64,000 nt of DNA from Bacillota bacterium (lineage in GTDB: Bacteria; Bacillota; UBA4882; UBA8346). The stretch is taken from the NCBI GenBank assembly GCA_029974635.1, contig JARKQY010000055.1, forward strand, positions 1 to 64,000, given 5' to 3'. Position 1 is the stretch's first letter. The number at the start of each line of letters is the position of its first letter. A model generated the notes under the pieces. The model worked only from the letters and a program-made list of their open reading frames with translations, searched no databases and was not told the DNA's origin. The position numbers were made by a program, and so were the translations under genes. This document shows, in pieces, positions 16,481 to 24,895 of the stretch.

Positions 16481-17584
16481 ATGTCGGATGAACATTTAAA
16501 AAAGTTGGCCGAGGTTTTGGTAAACTATTCGGTTAGTGTTAAACCCGGTGAAGTAGTATTGATTCAGGCCGAAGAAGCGGCAATTGAATGGATTGAGGCT
16601 GTAGCCGAAGAGGCAATCAAAGCTGGCGCCCATGTGGAAACTTTGGTGGACTTGCTGCTGGTGAAAGAAAAATTATTAAAGTACGGGACCGAAGATTTGC
16701 TTTCCCACGAACGCCTGATTCAAAAATCCATTATTAAAAAGGCCGATGTCTGGTTAACTGCTTGGGGGACCCGCAATACCAAAGCAAATTCCAATATTGA
16801 ACCCAGGAAGCTTCAACTGGCCACAAAAGGCAGCAGCAGCTGGCGCAAAATTTATTCCGAACGAATGGGAGATGGTAGTTTGCGTTGGTGCGGAACCCAG
16901 TTTCCGACTCATGCCGATGCCCAGGAAGCCGAGATGAGCCTTTCCGAATATCAGGATTTTGTTTACGGAGCCGGTTTATTGGATCTGAAAAACCCGGTGG
17001 CGGCATGGGAAAAAATATATGAACGGCAGCAGAAATGGGTTGAGTATTTGGAAGCCAAGAAAGAGATTCATCTGGTCTCTGAACACACCGATTTGACCGT
17101 CCGGGTGGAAGGCCGGAAATGGATTAACAGTTGCGGTAAAAAAAATTTCCCCGACGGCGAAATCTTTACCTCACCGGTGGAAAATAAGGTTAATGGTTAT
17201 GTCAGTTTTACGTTCCCGGGGATTTATATGGGAAAGACCATTGAAGGCATCTACCTGGAAGTAAAAGACGGTAAGGTAATTACCGCTTCCGCCAAGAAGG
17301 GTGAGGACCTTTTGAAAGTCCTGCTGGAAACCGACAATGGGGCCAAGTATTTTGGAGAATTCGCCATCGGAACCAATTATAACATTCAGAGATTTACCCG
17401 TAATATGCTCTTTGACGAAAAGATTGGCGGCACGGTCCATATGGCCATCGGAGATTCCATGCCGGAAGCCGGAGGCAAGAACCGTTCCGCAATTCATTGG
17501 GATATGCTCTGCGATATGCGAAAAGACGGAAAAATGTATGCCGATGGTGAATTGTTCTACGAGAAGGGAAAGTTTATTATTTAA
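16481..17584 (+). CDS. M29 family metallo-aminopeptidase
   Basis: 367-residue cytosolic aminopeptidase of the AmpS/PepS (M29) family, which releases N-terminal residues using a dinuclear metal site. Family marks: SVKPGEVVLIQAE at the N-terminus, FPDGEIFTSPVE with a ligand Glu near 227, GEFAIGTN with a second Glu near 292, GGTVHMAIGDS, and RSAIHWDMLCD carrying His and Asp ligands near 340. Length is close to the usual 370-410. AAGGAGG lies 8 nt before the ATG. The next gene starts 42 bp downstream and may be co-transcribed. Confidence 0.9.
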   Translation: MSDEHLKKLAEVLVNYSVSVKPGEVVLIQAEEAAIEWIEAVAEEAIKAGAHVETLVDLLLVKEKLLKYGTEDLLSHERLIQKSIIKKADVWLTAWGTRNTKANSNIEPRKLQLATKGSSSWRKIYSERMGDGSLRWCGTQFPTHADAQEAEMSLSEYQDFVYGAGLLDLKNPVAAWEKIYERQQKWVEYLEAKKEIHLVSEHTDLTVRVEGRKWINSCGKKNFPDGEIFTSPVENKVNGYVSFTFPGIYMGKTIEGIYLEVKDGKVITASAKKGEDLLKVLLETDNGAKYFGEFAIGTNYNIQRFTRNMLFDEKIGGTVHMAIGDSMPEAGGKNRSAIHWDMLCDMRKDGKMYADGELFYEKGKFII

Positions 17585-17626
17585 GCTATTGAGTTACAAG
17601 TATCCGGCAGGGAGCTGGCTTCATTG

Positions 17627-18898
17627 ATGTTGAGTGTTAACAATCTGGTTAGTCAATTCACTTCCCATTACCAAACAATGTGGTGGAATACCGCCGCCGG
17701 TTTCCCGGAAATGCTCGATATATACCGTAATTCCCGGGAACGGCTTATTTGTCAAAAGGCAAAAGAACGGGAATTGGATCAATTTATCCGGGAGTCATTC
17801 CGGGATATGAAAAAATTGCCTGCAACGGAGACTGAACTCCTTGAATTACAGGAAAAATTCAAATTAAGCCTTAAAAGACTTTATTATGGTAAGATTTCAA
17901 TCAGGCAGGACGGAAACCTTAGTTTGTTGGATGATTTTTATCCGGTAGCCAAAGATTTCATAAAGGCAGCCAGGGAGTTCGATCCCCAAGTCACTTCCGG
18001 GGATATATTTCAAGCAATTCGTAATGTATGGATAATGAATAGCATCCAACTATTATTGGGATTGCCGGTAAAGATGACGGACGCTATTTTTGCTTATAGT
18101 ATGCTATACCCTTATACGGATAATATTTTAGATAATGTAGAGCTGTCTTTAGAAAGCAAGCGGTGCTTTAATGGGCGTTTGCGGGAATATCTGACGGGTA
18201 AATCCGTTGCGCCGGAAAATTCACGCGAATTGCAAATATTCCAACTGGTTGCTAAGATAAGGGCCCAATATCCCCAGCGGGATAATCCCGGAGTTTTTCA
18301 AAGCATGCTGGCAATCCAAAATGCGCAGGAAAAAAGTCTCGGGCAACAAAACCGGCATACATCACCTTATGAAACGGATATTCTGGGGATTAGCATTGAA
18401 AAGGGCGGCTCATCAGTATTGGCCGACGGTTATTTGGTTGCGGGAGCTTTGGAGCCGGAGGCGGCTGAAACTATCTTCGGTTTAGGAGTGTTTTTGCAAT
18501 TCATTGACGATCTTGAAGATGTTGCCCGGGATTATCAGAACGGACATCTGACGATTTTCTCGCAAACGATTCCCGCGTGGCCGCTGGATGGGCTGACCAA
18601 CCGGTTATTGCAGTTCATCCATGGTATTTTAGATTCCGCAACCTGCTTCAATTCAAACCCATCCGGTCAAACCCTAAAAGATCTAACACTGCAAAATTCC
18701 CACCAAATGATTTTTGAAGCGGTTGCCCGGAATTGCAAATTTTATAGTAAAAATTATGTGCGTGCCATTGAGAAACACACCCCGGTGCGCTTGGGTTATT
18801 TAAGAAAATTGAACCCTCGGATTCAAAGGAAATTTTCCTCCTTGAAAAATATTCGTTTCCCCGCAACCGGTTCGACAATATCAACGCAAGATATTTGA
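17627..18898 (+). CDS. Divergent class I isoprenoid-synthase-like protein
   Basis: 423 residues, predicted all-helical. Two acidic motifs typical of class I isoprenyl/terpene synthases are visible: DNILD (165-169) and DDLED (294-298), about 130 residues apart, with EKGGSSVLADGYLVAG (258-273) just before the second, as in trans-isoprenyl and squalene synthase folds where the Asp-rich helices bind Mg-diphosphate. The rest does not match polyprenyl synthases I know. No N-terminal signal is seen. It follows the aminopeptidase gene by 42 bp; GGGAG is 12 nt from this ATG (an in-frame TTG at 17624 is possible). Substrate and product are unknown: it could be a terpene synthase, a prenyl synthase or a non-catalytic relative. 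Confidence 0.65.
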   Translation: MLSVNNLVSQFTSHYQTMWWNTAAGFPEMLDIYRNSRERLICQKAKERELDQFIRESFRDMKKLPATETELLELQEKFKLSLKRLYYGKISIRQDGNLSLLDDFYPVAKDFIKAAREFDPQVTSGDIFQAIRNVWIMNSIQLLLGLPVKMTDAIFAYSMLYPYTDNILDNVELSLESKRCFNGRLREYLTGKSVAPENSRELQIFQLVAKIRAQYPQRDNPGVFQSMLAIQNAQEKSLGQQNRHTSPYETDILGISIEKGGSSVLADGYLVAGALEPEAAETIFGLGVFLQFIDDLEDVARDYQNGHLTIFSQTIPAWPLDGLTNRLLQFIHGILDSATCFNSNPSGQTLKDLTLQNSHQMIFEAVARNCKFYSKNYVRAIEKHTPVRLGYLRKLNPRIQRKFSSLKNIRFPATGSTISTQDI

Positions 18899-18971
18899 AT
18901 ATTAAACTCAGTCTGTATTTACGACTGTTCTAAATATATTTTAGGCTTAATAATCGAATCAAGTGAGGTTG

Positions 18972-19109
18972 ATGCCGATGTTCCGGAAGTCACTACTGGG
19001 ATTGGTCCTGCTGGTTATGGTTACTTTTACGGCGCAAGCCAAGAAGGACGGTTACTACCCCTTTGCCTTATCATGGAACCAGGGACCGGAAATCTGGCGG
19101 CTTCTTTAG
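18972..19109 (+). CDS. Short exported peptide or truncated gene start
   Basis: 45 codons with a clean signal peptide (basic start, then LLGLVLLVMVTFTAQA) and only about 22 mature residues, including DGYYPFALSWNQGPEIW. GTGAGG precedes the ATG; the ATG at 18978 has better spacing (9 nt). It may be a small secreted peptide, or the surviving N-terminus of a larger exported protein cut by a stop. No homologue is recognised. Confidence 0.35.
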   Translation: MPMFRKSLLGLVLLVMVTFTAQAKKDGYYPFALSWNQGPEIWRLL

Positions 19110-19206
19110 GCTTAACCGGGTCCATAGTCAAGACTCTATGGTGAATTGGAAGTAAAATAAATTTTAGCCTTGTTGGGTAATTGAAAGGATAAAAAATACT
19201 ATTTCA

Positions 19207-19241
19207 ACACAGAGGTCGCAGAGAACATGTACTGTGTGGTA
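19207..19241. repeat. Degenerate ACACAGAG...GTGTGGT repeat
   Basis: ACACAGAGGTCGCAGAG facing GTGTGGT, the same words as the inverted repeat at 35921-36009. It lies just downstream of the FTR gene end in the 150-bp gap after the short exported ORF. Confidence 0.5.
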
Positions 19242-19259
19242 AAGAAGTCATCTTGAATG

Positions 19260-19784
19260 CTATATAAATTTTTCAAAGCGCTCTTGCTGGGCTTGACAGA
19301 TGGGGCAAACCCCGGGCGGATTCTCCCGGGCGCATAGATAACCGCAGACTTTGCAGCGCCATACCGGCAATGGCAGACTTGATAGGTTATTTTGGCCGGC
19401 TTGAGATTCCTGCATTTTCGGTTCCTTCCTTACAGGGCGCCTTTCCGGTATGGAACCGGCAATCTTTTGGCCCTTCAATACCTGGTCCGATACGTACAAT
19501 GAACAATAACAAGTGGAATAATCATTAAGATCTTGGTCTCGATAATCACAAGGACAGACAATATCCAGATCGTCGTCCTTTTTTCCCGAGGCCAGCCGGC
19601 AAGGGCAGGCCGGGTAACCAAACCGCTGCTGATTGATTAATAAGCTCCGTACCAGTTCTAGAGTAAACTCCTGATCCGGATTTAGATGGTAACCGGTAGC
19701 TTCCGCTTCCCGATTTAATCTTTGATATAATAGATCCGCTTCATCCGGCTGAATCCCGGTCTTTTCATCGGCTTCACTGTTCAT
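19260..19784 (-). CDS. Ferredoxin:thioredoxin reductase-type subunit with C-terminal rubredoxin domain
   Basis: 174 residues from the ATG at 19784, whose ATGA overlaps the stop of the redoxin gene. Residues about 55-120 match the catalytic beta subunit of ferredoxin:thioredoxin reductase: three cysteine pairs CPC, CPC and CYC, which build a 4Fe-4S cluster next to a redox disulfide. A polar linker follows, then a rubredoxin-like zinc/iron ribbon with WRCKVCGY and [11 protein letters not shown] at the C-terminus. The enzyme would pass electrons from ferredoxin to the disulfide of the co-encoded glutaredoxin-like protein. Free-standing FTR-like proteins act this way in methanogens and anaerobic bacteria. 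Confidence 0.85.
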   Translation of the reverse strand: MNSEADEKTGIQPDEADLLYQRLNREAEATGYHLNPDQEFTLELVRSLLINQQRFGYPACPCRLASGKKDDDLDIVCPCDYRDQDLNDYSTCYCSLYVSDQVLKGQKIAGSIPERRPVRKEPKMQESQAGQNNLSSLPLPVWRCKVCGYLCARENPPGVCPICQAQQERFEKFI

Positions 19785-20065
19785 TTTTCCAATTCCGTCC
19801 TTATTTGCGGCTCGTTGAAGCCGATAATGGTTTTTTGGTTGTTGATGACCAGGGTCGGAAAGGATGATTGGGGGTTCCATGACTTTAATTCAGCGACGAC
19901 TTCGTCGCGTTCATCATGGGGCACGAGATCCACATCAATATAATAATAATCCACCCCAAGGGCTTCCAACAGTTTTTTGGTTTTTTTACACCAAATGCAG
20001 GTGCTCAATGCAAAGAGTAATAATTTGCCTTTATCCGCGCCGGATACGTGTTTCGTGGCAGACAT
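19781..20065 (-). CDS. Glutaredoxin/NrdH-like thiol redoxin
   Basis: 94 residues with a thioredoxin-fold redox site CIWC near residue 23 in [14 protein letters not shown], the cis-proline region SSFPTLVI, and IIGFNEPQI near the C-terminus. This is the glutaredoxin family. ATG start with AGGAGGTC upstream. Its stop overlaps the start of the FTR-like gene, so the two are surely co-translated and form an electron-transfer pair, ferredoxin to FTR to redoxin to protein disulfides. Targets are unknown. Confidence 0.88.
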   Translation of the reverse strand: MSATKHVSGADKGKLLLFALSTCIWCKKTKKLLEALGVDYYYIDVDLVPHDERDEVVAELKSWNPQSSFPTLVINNQKTIIGFNEPQIRTELEK

Positions 20066-20171
20066 GGGAATGACCTCCTGAAAAAATCCATTACTTCTTC
20101 GGTATAACGTAAAGGATTCCCTTTATTTTCGAAAACAAAAAAATTTGAATTGGAATTGTGGTTAAATTAAT

Positions 20172-20191
20172 AACCCGGCTTAAGCCGGGTT
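20172..20191 (-). terminator. Terminator after the 126-residue unknown gene
   Basis: A perfect 20-nt palindrome (AACCCGGCTT and its complement) 11 bp past the stop at 20203, followed on the - strand by TATTAATTT. GC-rich stem and a weak T tract. Confidence 0.65.
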
Positions 20192-20202
20192 TTCGCTGTT
20201 TG

Positions 20203-20583
20203 TTAGTTACATTGATTACACAGAGTGCTGAAAGTATTGGAGGGATGTACAATTGTAATTCCCTGGGGACATGGCAAACGTAAGTTTTGTACTTTAAGCC
20301 CCGAAATCTGTATGATTTGTATAATCGCCAATAATTGAGTCAAGGTGTCATATCCTAAAGCTCCGCCTTGTTGTAAGATAAATTGAGCTTCGTTAAGTCT
20401 TGCCAGGATATCATTTTTAAGAACAAGATTGATCGGAAGCTGTCGAACTGCTCCTCGCACCAATTCGATTTGAGTTACTAGATTAGCCGCCACTGTGGGG
20501 GTGAATGCGCTGGGATTCCCCAAGAAATCGGAAACTATCTGCAATAAATTTTGAATATCCCGAAGTACCGAACATGCGCTCAC
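20203..20583 (-). CDS. Unknown 126-residue protein
   Basis: GTG start with an excellent GGAGGTGAT 5 nt upstream, and a terminator right after the stop, so it is a real monocistronic gene. The sequence is predicted helical and moderately hydrophobic, rich in Leu, Ile, Gln and Asn (LLAIIQIIQISGLKVQN), with four cysteines, two in a C-terminal CNQCN. There is no signal peptide or membrane span. I recognise no family. The composition and the neighbouring BofC-like gene allow a spore-structure role, but nothing proves it. Confidence 0.65.
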   Translation of the reverse strand: MSACSVLRDIQNLLQIVSDFLGNPSAFTPTVAANLVTQIELVRGAVRQLPINLVLKNDILARLNEAQFILQQGGALGYDTLTQLLAIIQIIQISGLKVQNLRLPCPQGITIVHPSNTFSTLCNQCN

Positions 20584-20770
20584 TAAATATCACCTCCGGT
20601 TATATATTATGAAATAAAAAATAAACTGCGATAAGAAATGGAAAAAAAGGCTTCTTTCCTACTATTTTCTGTTTTTTTACCGGATACGTAATTTGGTTTG
20701 GCTAATGCCGTGAATTTGATTCATATTTTTAACGGTTTTGGTTATGCTACCGTAAAAAAGGTGTGATAAC

Positions 20771-21331
20771 ATGAAGTCACGAAAGTTCCGTAAATCTAGC
20801 CGGCTAATATTCCGAATCATTGGCTTAACCCTTTCTGTTGTTGTATTGGGGTTTATTTTGATGAAAAGTCCTGAAATTATTCAGTCTGTAAAACAATTTA
20901 TCACACCATCCGTTTTGCCGCCGGGCAGGTGGCAGGCAAAGACTCACACCACGCATCTGTTTTGCGGCCATGCGCAAATAATCCGGGATGACTCAAAAAC
21001 CGCGGATTTCTTCAAAGAGGCCGGCGCCAATCATGGCAAAAATCCAAATTTTGAAGTTCGGACCAATGAGCATCTCATCATTTACCGGGTAAAAAAGAAC
21101 GACTGGTGTAATTCATGCCGCCGGAACCGGTTTTTGGGGATCCAAGGTGAAAATGTAGCTGTTTTAAGGGGAACTCCGCTTCAACCCGGACCGGTTCAAG
21201 AGATTATTAACATAAACGCCGGTATACTGCCGGATTCGGAGCGGAACGATTTAATCCGGGGGATTCCATTTGCGAATGAGAGGGAAAAATTAGAGGTTCT
21301 TGAGGGTTTAAGCGGGCTGATATCGGATTAA
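20771..21331 (+). CDS. BofC C-terminal domain-like exported protein
   Basis: 186 residues: a basic N-terminus and one transmembrane or signal helix (about 12-32), then an extracytoplasmic part with LFCGHAQ (about 64), IYRVKKNDWCNSCR (about 103-117), FLGIQGENVAVLRGTP and a C-terminal block LPDSERNDLIRGIPFANEREKLEVLEGL. This order matches clostridial proteins carrying the BofC C-terminal domain; in Bacillus BofC restrains the SpoIVB protease in the intermembrane space of the sporangium. Three cysteines are unusual in a secreted protein and may pair. AAAGGTG lies 7 nt before the ATG. The match is from memory, so moderate confidence. Confidence 0.6.
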   Translation: MKSRKFRKSSRLIFRIIGLTLSVVVLGFILMKSPEIIQSVKQFITPSVLPPGRWQAKTHTTHLFCGHAQIIRDDSKTADFFKEAGANHGKNPNFEVRTNEHLIIYRVKKNDWCNSCRRNRFLGIQGENVAVLRGTPLQPGPVQEIININAGILPDSERNDLIRGIPFANEREKLEVLEGLSGLISD

Positions 21332-21915
21332 AGAAAGAGAGGCTGTCTTTTCTGGGGACAGCCCCTCGGCTTGAACTTGGCCGGCCGGTTAAACTGCGGC
21401 TTGCATGCTTTATACAGTATTACTCATACTGCTACGCGCAAAACGCTTGCCTCGCCGGCGAGGACTGGTAGAGCGTCAAGTAAATAAATTGACGTTTTAC
21501 CAGCTAAGCGGAGAATCGTGCGCGTATCCACCTGACTCATAACGGAGGCAAAAATAGCTTTGGTAAGCCTCAAGAGTTTTTCGTCGACCATCCGGCCACG
21601 CATCAGCCTACTATATATTATGACAGTTTCTCGCTTTTTAATACCTATAATTTATCCTGAATTCAGCGATTTTTTCAAGAATTATCGCGAAAAAGAAATT
21701 GTATCCGTCAAATCGCGGTTTAAAACATTGAATAAAAATTTTTCAAGCGGCAGGAAAAATTATAGTTTAATAGAATAGTAATCGAATGGTGAACGTAAGT
21801 TAACATTAGGTAATTATCCTTAAGAGTTTGCCTTTTCGTAAACTTCGGGATAATTGCGGATTGTAACTGCGTTACGATACGTACTTTTTGGATAAAGAAT
21901 CAAGGGGGGTACCAG
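21332..21915. other. Long structured intergenic region
   Basis: 584 bp without a convincing gene. It contains a GGCTGTC/GACAGCC hairpin just after the BofC-like stop (21341-21363, no T run), a perfect palindrome CCTCGCCGGCGAGG near 21452, and a 15-bp hairpin at about 21466-21504 (CTGGTAGAGCGTCAA with TTGACGTTTTACCAG, complete if G-U pairs count). The words GGTAAAACGT and ATTCTCCG (on the - strand) recur in the tandem repeat at 43492. A 72-codon + strand ORF (21560-21778) has no good ribosome-binding site. Confidence 0.5.
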
Positions 21916-24000
21916 TTGAAAAAATACCAAGCAGGACAAATTCGCAATGTTCTTTTTTTGGGGCATGGAGGTTGCGGTAAGACCAGTTTAGCTGAAGCGA
22001 TTCTTTTTTCGGTAAAGTCAGTGGACCGTTTAGGAAAAGTTGATGATGGAACATCAACCATGGATTACGATCCTGAAGAGATTAAACGGAAAATAACGAT
22101 TGGGACCTCAATAGCTCCGTTGGAATACAAAGATCACAAGATTAATCTGCTTGATACACCCGGATTTTTTGATTTCGTGGGAGAGGTTAAAGGGGCCAGC
22201 CGGGCTGCGGACGCGGCCTGTATCGTGGTTTGCGCGGTTTCCGGAGTGGAAGTCGGCACCGAAAAAGCTTGGGGCTATGCGGAAGAAAAAAACCTGGCCC
22301 GGTTAGTTCTAATTAATAAAATGGACCGTGAAAACGCCAATTTTGATAATGTCTTAAAAGCGTTGCGGGATAAATTCGGCACCAATGTTATCCCGGTACA
22401 AATTCCCATCGGATCCGCCGATAAATTTCAAGGTGTCGTCGATATTCTGAAAAATAAAGCATATGTATCCGAGGGCGGCAAAATGGTTGAAAAACCGGTT
22501 CCGGCCGACATAGCGGCAAAAGCGACGGAATACCGGAATATGTTGGCAGAATCCGTGGCCGAAACTGATGATGAATTGTTGTCGAAGTATTTGGACGGTC
22601 AGGAATTAACCAATGAAGAATTATTGGCCGGAACCCGTAAAGAAACAATCAGCGGTAAACTGGTCCCGGTGTTGGCGGCCTCCTCTTTGAAGGTGACCGG
22701 TATCAGCAATTTATTGGATGTTATGGTGGAATTTCTTCCTTCACCGGTTGACCGGGGCGAGGCGACAGGGGTTAACCCGGCCACCAATGCGGAAGAAAAG
22801 CGGAAGCCTTCCGAAAGCGAACCTTTTTCGGCTCTTGTCTTTAAGACCATGGCCGACCCCTTTGTCGGTAAACTAACTCTGTTCCGGGTACTCTCGGGGG
22901 TTCTGAAGTCCGACTCCCAGATTTACAACGCCAGTAAAGGAGTAAATGAACGGATTGGCCAGTTGTTCATCATGAAAGGGAAGACCCAGGAACCCGTCAC
23001 CGAACTCGGGGCCGGAGATTTGGGCGCAGTGGCTAAACTTCAGGAAACTTTCACCGGTCATACCCTAAGTGAGAAAGATAAGCCCATTGTATACAAACCC
23101 ATTGAATTTCCTAAACCCAAATTATCTCTGGCCGTTGAACCCAAGGCCAAAGGTGATGAAGATAAGATTGGAAACGGGTTGGCCCGTTTAACCGAAGAAG
23201 ATCCGACATTTGCGGTTACAAAAGACACGGTGACCCATGAAATCGTTGCTTCAGGCATGGGTGATTTGCATATCGAAGTCATTACCAGCAAGCTTCACAA
23301 AAAGTTTGGGGTGGAGGTAAATCTTAAAACTCCCAAAATTGCTTATAAAGAAACCATCAAGGGCACTGTGAAGGCCGAAGGGAAGCACAAAAAGCAAAGT
23401 GGCGGACGCGGCCAGTTCGGACATGTCTGGCTGGAGCTTGGTCCGCTTCCTAGCGGGACCGGTTTTGAGTTTGTTGATAAAATCTTTGGCGGCGCTGTTC
23501 CCCGCAACTATATACCTGCGGTTGAGAAGGGATTGCATGAGGTAATGGAACGCGGGGTGCTCGCCGGTTATCCCGTGGTGGATGTCCGGGTCACCCTTTA
23601 TGATGGTTCTTATCATCCGGTGGACTCATCGGAAATGGCCTTTAAAATTGCCGCTCACTTGGCATTCAAAAAAGGGTTCCATGATGCCAGCCCCATTTTA
23701 CTGGAACCGGTTTTAAATGTGGAGGTCCGGGTTCCCGAGGAATTCATGGGGGATATCATCGGTGATTTGAATAAAAAACGGGGCAAAATCCTGGGTATGG
23801 AGCCCGACGGCAAGTATCAAATCGTGCGCGCCCTGGCTCCGCAGTCGGAATTAAGCAAATACGCCATTGACTTGCGTTCTATGACCCAAGGCCGGGCGGA
23901 TTTTACAGTGGCTTTTGATCATTATGAAGAAGTGCCGGCCCATCAGGCCGAAGCAATCATTGCCGAAGCCAAGAAGCATATGACCGAAGACGAGGAATAA
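21916..24000 (+). CDS. EF-G paralogue (EF-G2-like translational GTPase)
   Basis: 694 residues in the EF-G domain order: G domain (1-265), domain II, III, IV and V. The P-loop reads GHGGCGKT (16-23). The switch II motif is DTPGF, with Phe84 where EF-G and EF-Tu have the catalytic histidine. The G4 motif NKMD is normal. Domain IV (GGRGQFGHV) and V are complete. This is the divergent EF-G-like clade that co-exists with a normal fusA, which would lie elsewhere. TTG start after GGGGGG. No ribosomal-protein genes adjoin it, and it ends at a strong terminator, so it is its own transcription unit. The cellular role is unclear. Confidence 0.88.
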   Translation: MKKYQAGQIRNVLFLGHGGCGKTSLAEAILFSVKSVDRLGKVDDGTSTMDYDPEEIKRKITIGTSIAPLEYKDHKINLLDTPGFFDFVGEVKGASRAADAACIVVCAVSGVEVGTEKAWGYAEEKNLARLVLINKMDRENANFDNVLKALRDKFGTNVIPVQIPIGSADKFQGVVDILKNKAYVSEGGKMVEKPVPADIAAKATEYRNMLAESVAETDDELLSKYLDGQELTNEELLAGTRKETISGKLVPVLAASSLKVTGISNLLDVMVEFLPSPVDRGEATGVNPATNAEEKRKPSESEPFSALVFKTMADPFVGKLTLFRVLSGVLKSDSQIYNASKGVNERIGQLFIMKGKTQEPVTELGAGDLGAVAKLQETFTGHTLSEKDKPIVYKPIEFPKPKLSLAVEPKAKGDEDKIGNGLARLTEEDPTFAVTKDTVTHEIVASGMGDLHIEVITSKLHKKFGVEVNLKTPKIAYKETIKGTVKAEGKHKKQSGGRGQFGHVWLELGPLPSGTGFEFVDKIFGGAVPRNYIPAVEKGLHEVMERGVLAGYPVVDVRVTLYDGSYHPVDSSEMAFKIAAHLAFKKGFHDASPILLEPVLNVEVRVPEEFMGDIIGDLNKKRGKILGMEPDGKYQIVRALAPQSELSKYAIDLRSMTQGRADFTVAFDHYEEVPAHQAEAIIAEAKKHMTEDEE

Positions 24001-24061
24001 TGACGGTGAATGTGCAAGGCACCTCGGTATAAGGTAGCGATAAAGAAAACAGGTTTTTAGC

Positions 24062-24108
24062 GATGAGACTGTCTGGGAAGTTGAGTTTGTAGGCAGTCTC
24101 ATCTTTTT
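24062..24108 (+). terminator. Terminator of the EF-G paralogue
   Basis: A perfect 10-bp stem GATGAGACTG/CAGTCTCATC with a 22-nt loop, followed by TTTTT. Confidence 0.85.
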
Positions 24109-24234
24109 GATACACAAAACGGACTGTAATTTTGGTAGTCCATTATTTGATAAGGCACGGATTGAAAATCTTATTATTAGATGAAACCGCACTGGCGTAG
24201 CGCACATAAAATAAATCTATAAACAGGAGCTTCA

Positions 24235-24717
24235 ATGCAAAAGTATCATATGCGAAGGCAAGACAGAGAAATTACAGATCAAAAAGAAATAAGTGAAATT
24301 TTAACCCAAGGAAAGTTTGCAGTAATCGCTTTGTGTTTTGAAAACGAGCCTTATATTGTTACATTAAGTTATGGTTATGATAAAGGGAAAAATGTCTTAT
24401 ACTTTCATACCAGCGCGATTGGTTTAAAAATGGAATTTATTAAAAAAAATCCAAAAGCCTGCGTATCAATTATTGATGATCAAGGATATATTTTAAACGA
24501 ATGTGGACATGCTTATCGAACAATTGTTATTCATGGTGAGATACGTATTGTTGAGCAATTGGAAGAGAAGGAATATGGCCTGGATATAATGCTACATCAT
24601 TTAGAAGATAAGCCGGAGATGGTAAAAGAAAAAGCACTTAAAAATAAAGAAATCTATAGAAAAGTAGCAATATTAAAGTTGGATATAATAAGTATTACCG
24701 GAAAAAAAGGTAGATAA
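24235..24717 (+). CDS. Pyridoxamine 5'-phosphate oxidase-like flavin-binding protein
   Basis: 160 residues of the NimA/PNPOx-like split-barrel fold. Opening MRRQDREITDQKEISEIL, then FAVIALCFENEPYIVTLSYGY, LYFHTSAIGLKMEFIKKNPKACVSI and the domain end TIVIHGEIRIVE match the family, which binds FMN or a related cofactor. It lacks the catalytic residues of true PdxH, so it is probably a small reductase or stress protein. Composition is clearly more AT-rich than its neighbours, and it stands alone between two unrelated units, suggesting separate acquisition. Confidence 0.8.
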   Translation: MQKYHMRRQDREITDQKEISEILTQGKFAVIALCFENEPYIVTLSYGYDKGKNVLYFHTSAIGLKMEFIKKNPKACVSIIDDQGYILNECGHAYRTIVIHGEIRIVEQLEEKEYGLDIMLHHLEDKPEMVKEKALKNKEIYRKVAILKLDIISITGKKGR

Positions 24718-24895
24718 TTCATCACCTGAGTTGATGAAGGTGACTGTTTATCTCGTAAAATCCACTAAAGAAATTTCCTGGATGCGACGATAAGATATAA
24801 GATTACTGGCAATGATTTCTATTGGGCGTGATGATGCGGCGGTAATCAGTAATTTATAGTGTACCAGACCATATGATTTTTGAAAGGAGATTTCA

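Noticed and set aside
21560..21778. A 72-codon + strand ORF before the EF-G paralogue
   Set aside because: TTG start with the GGAGG too far away, AT-rich non-coding composition, adjacent to hairpins.
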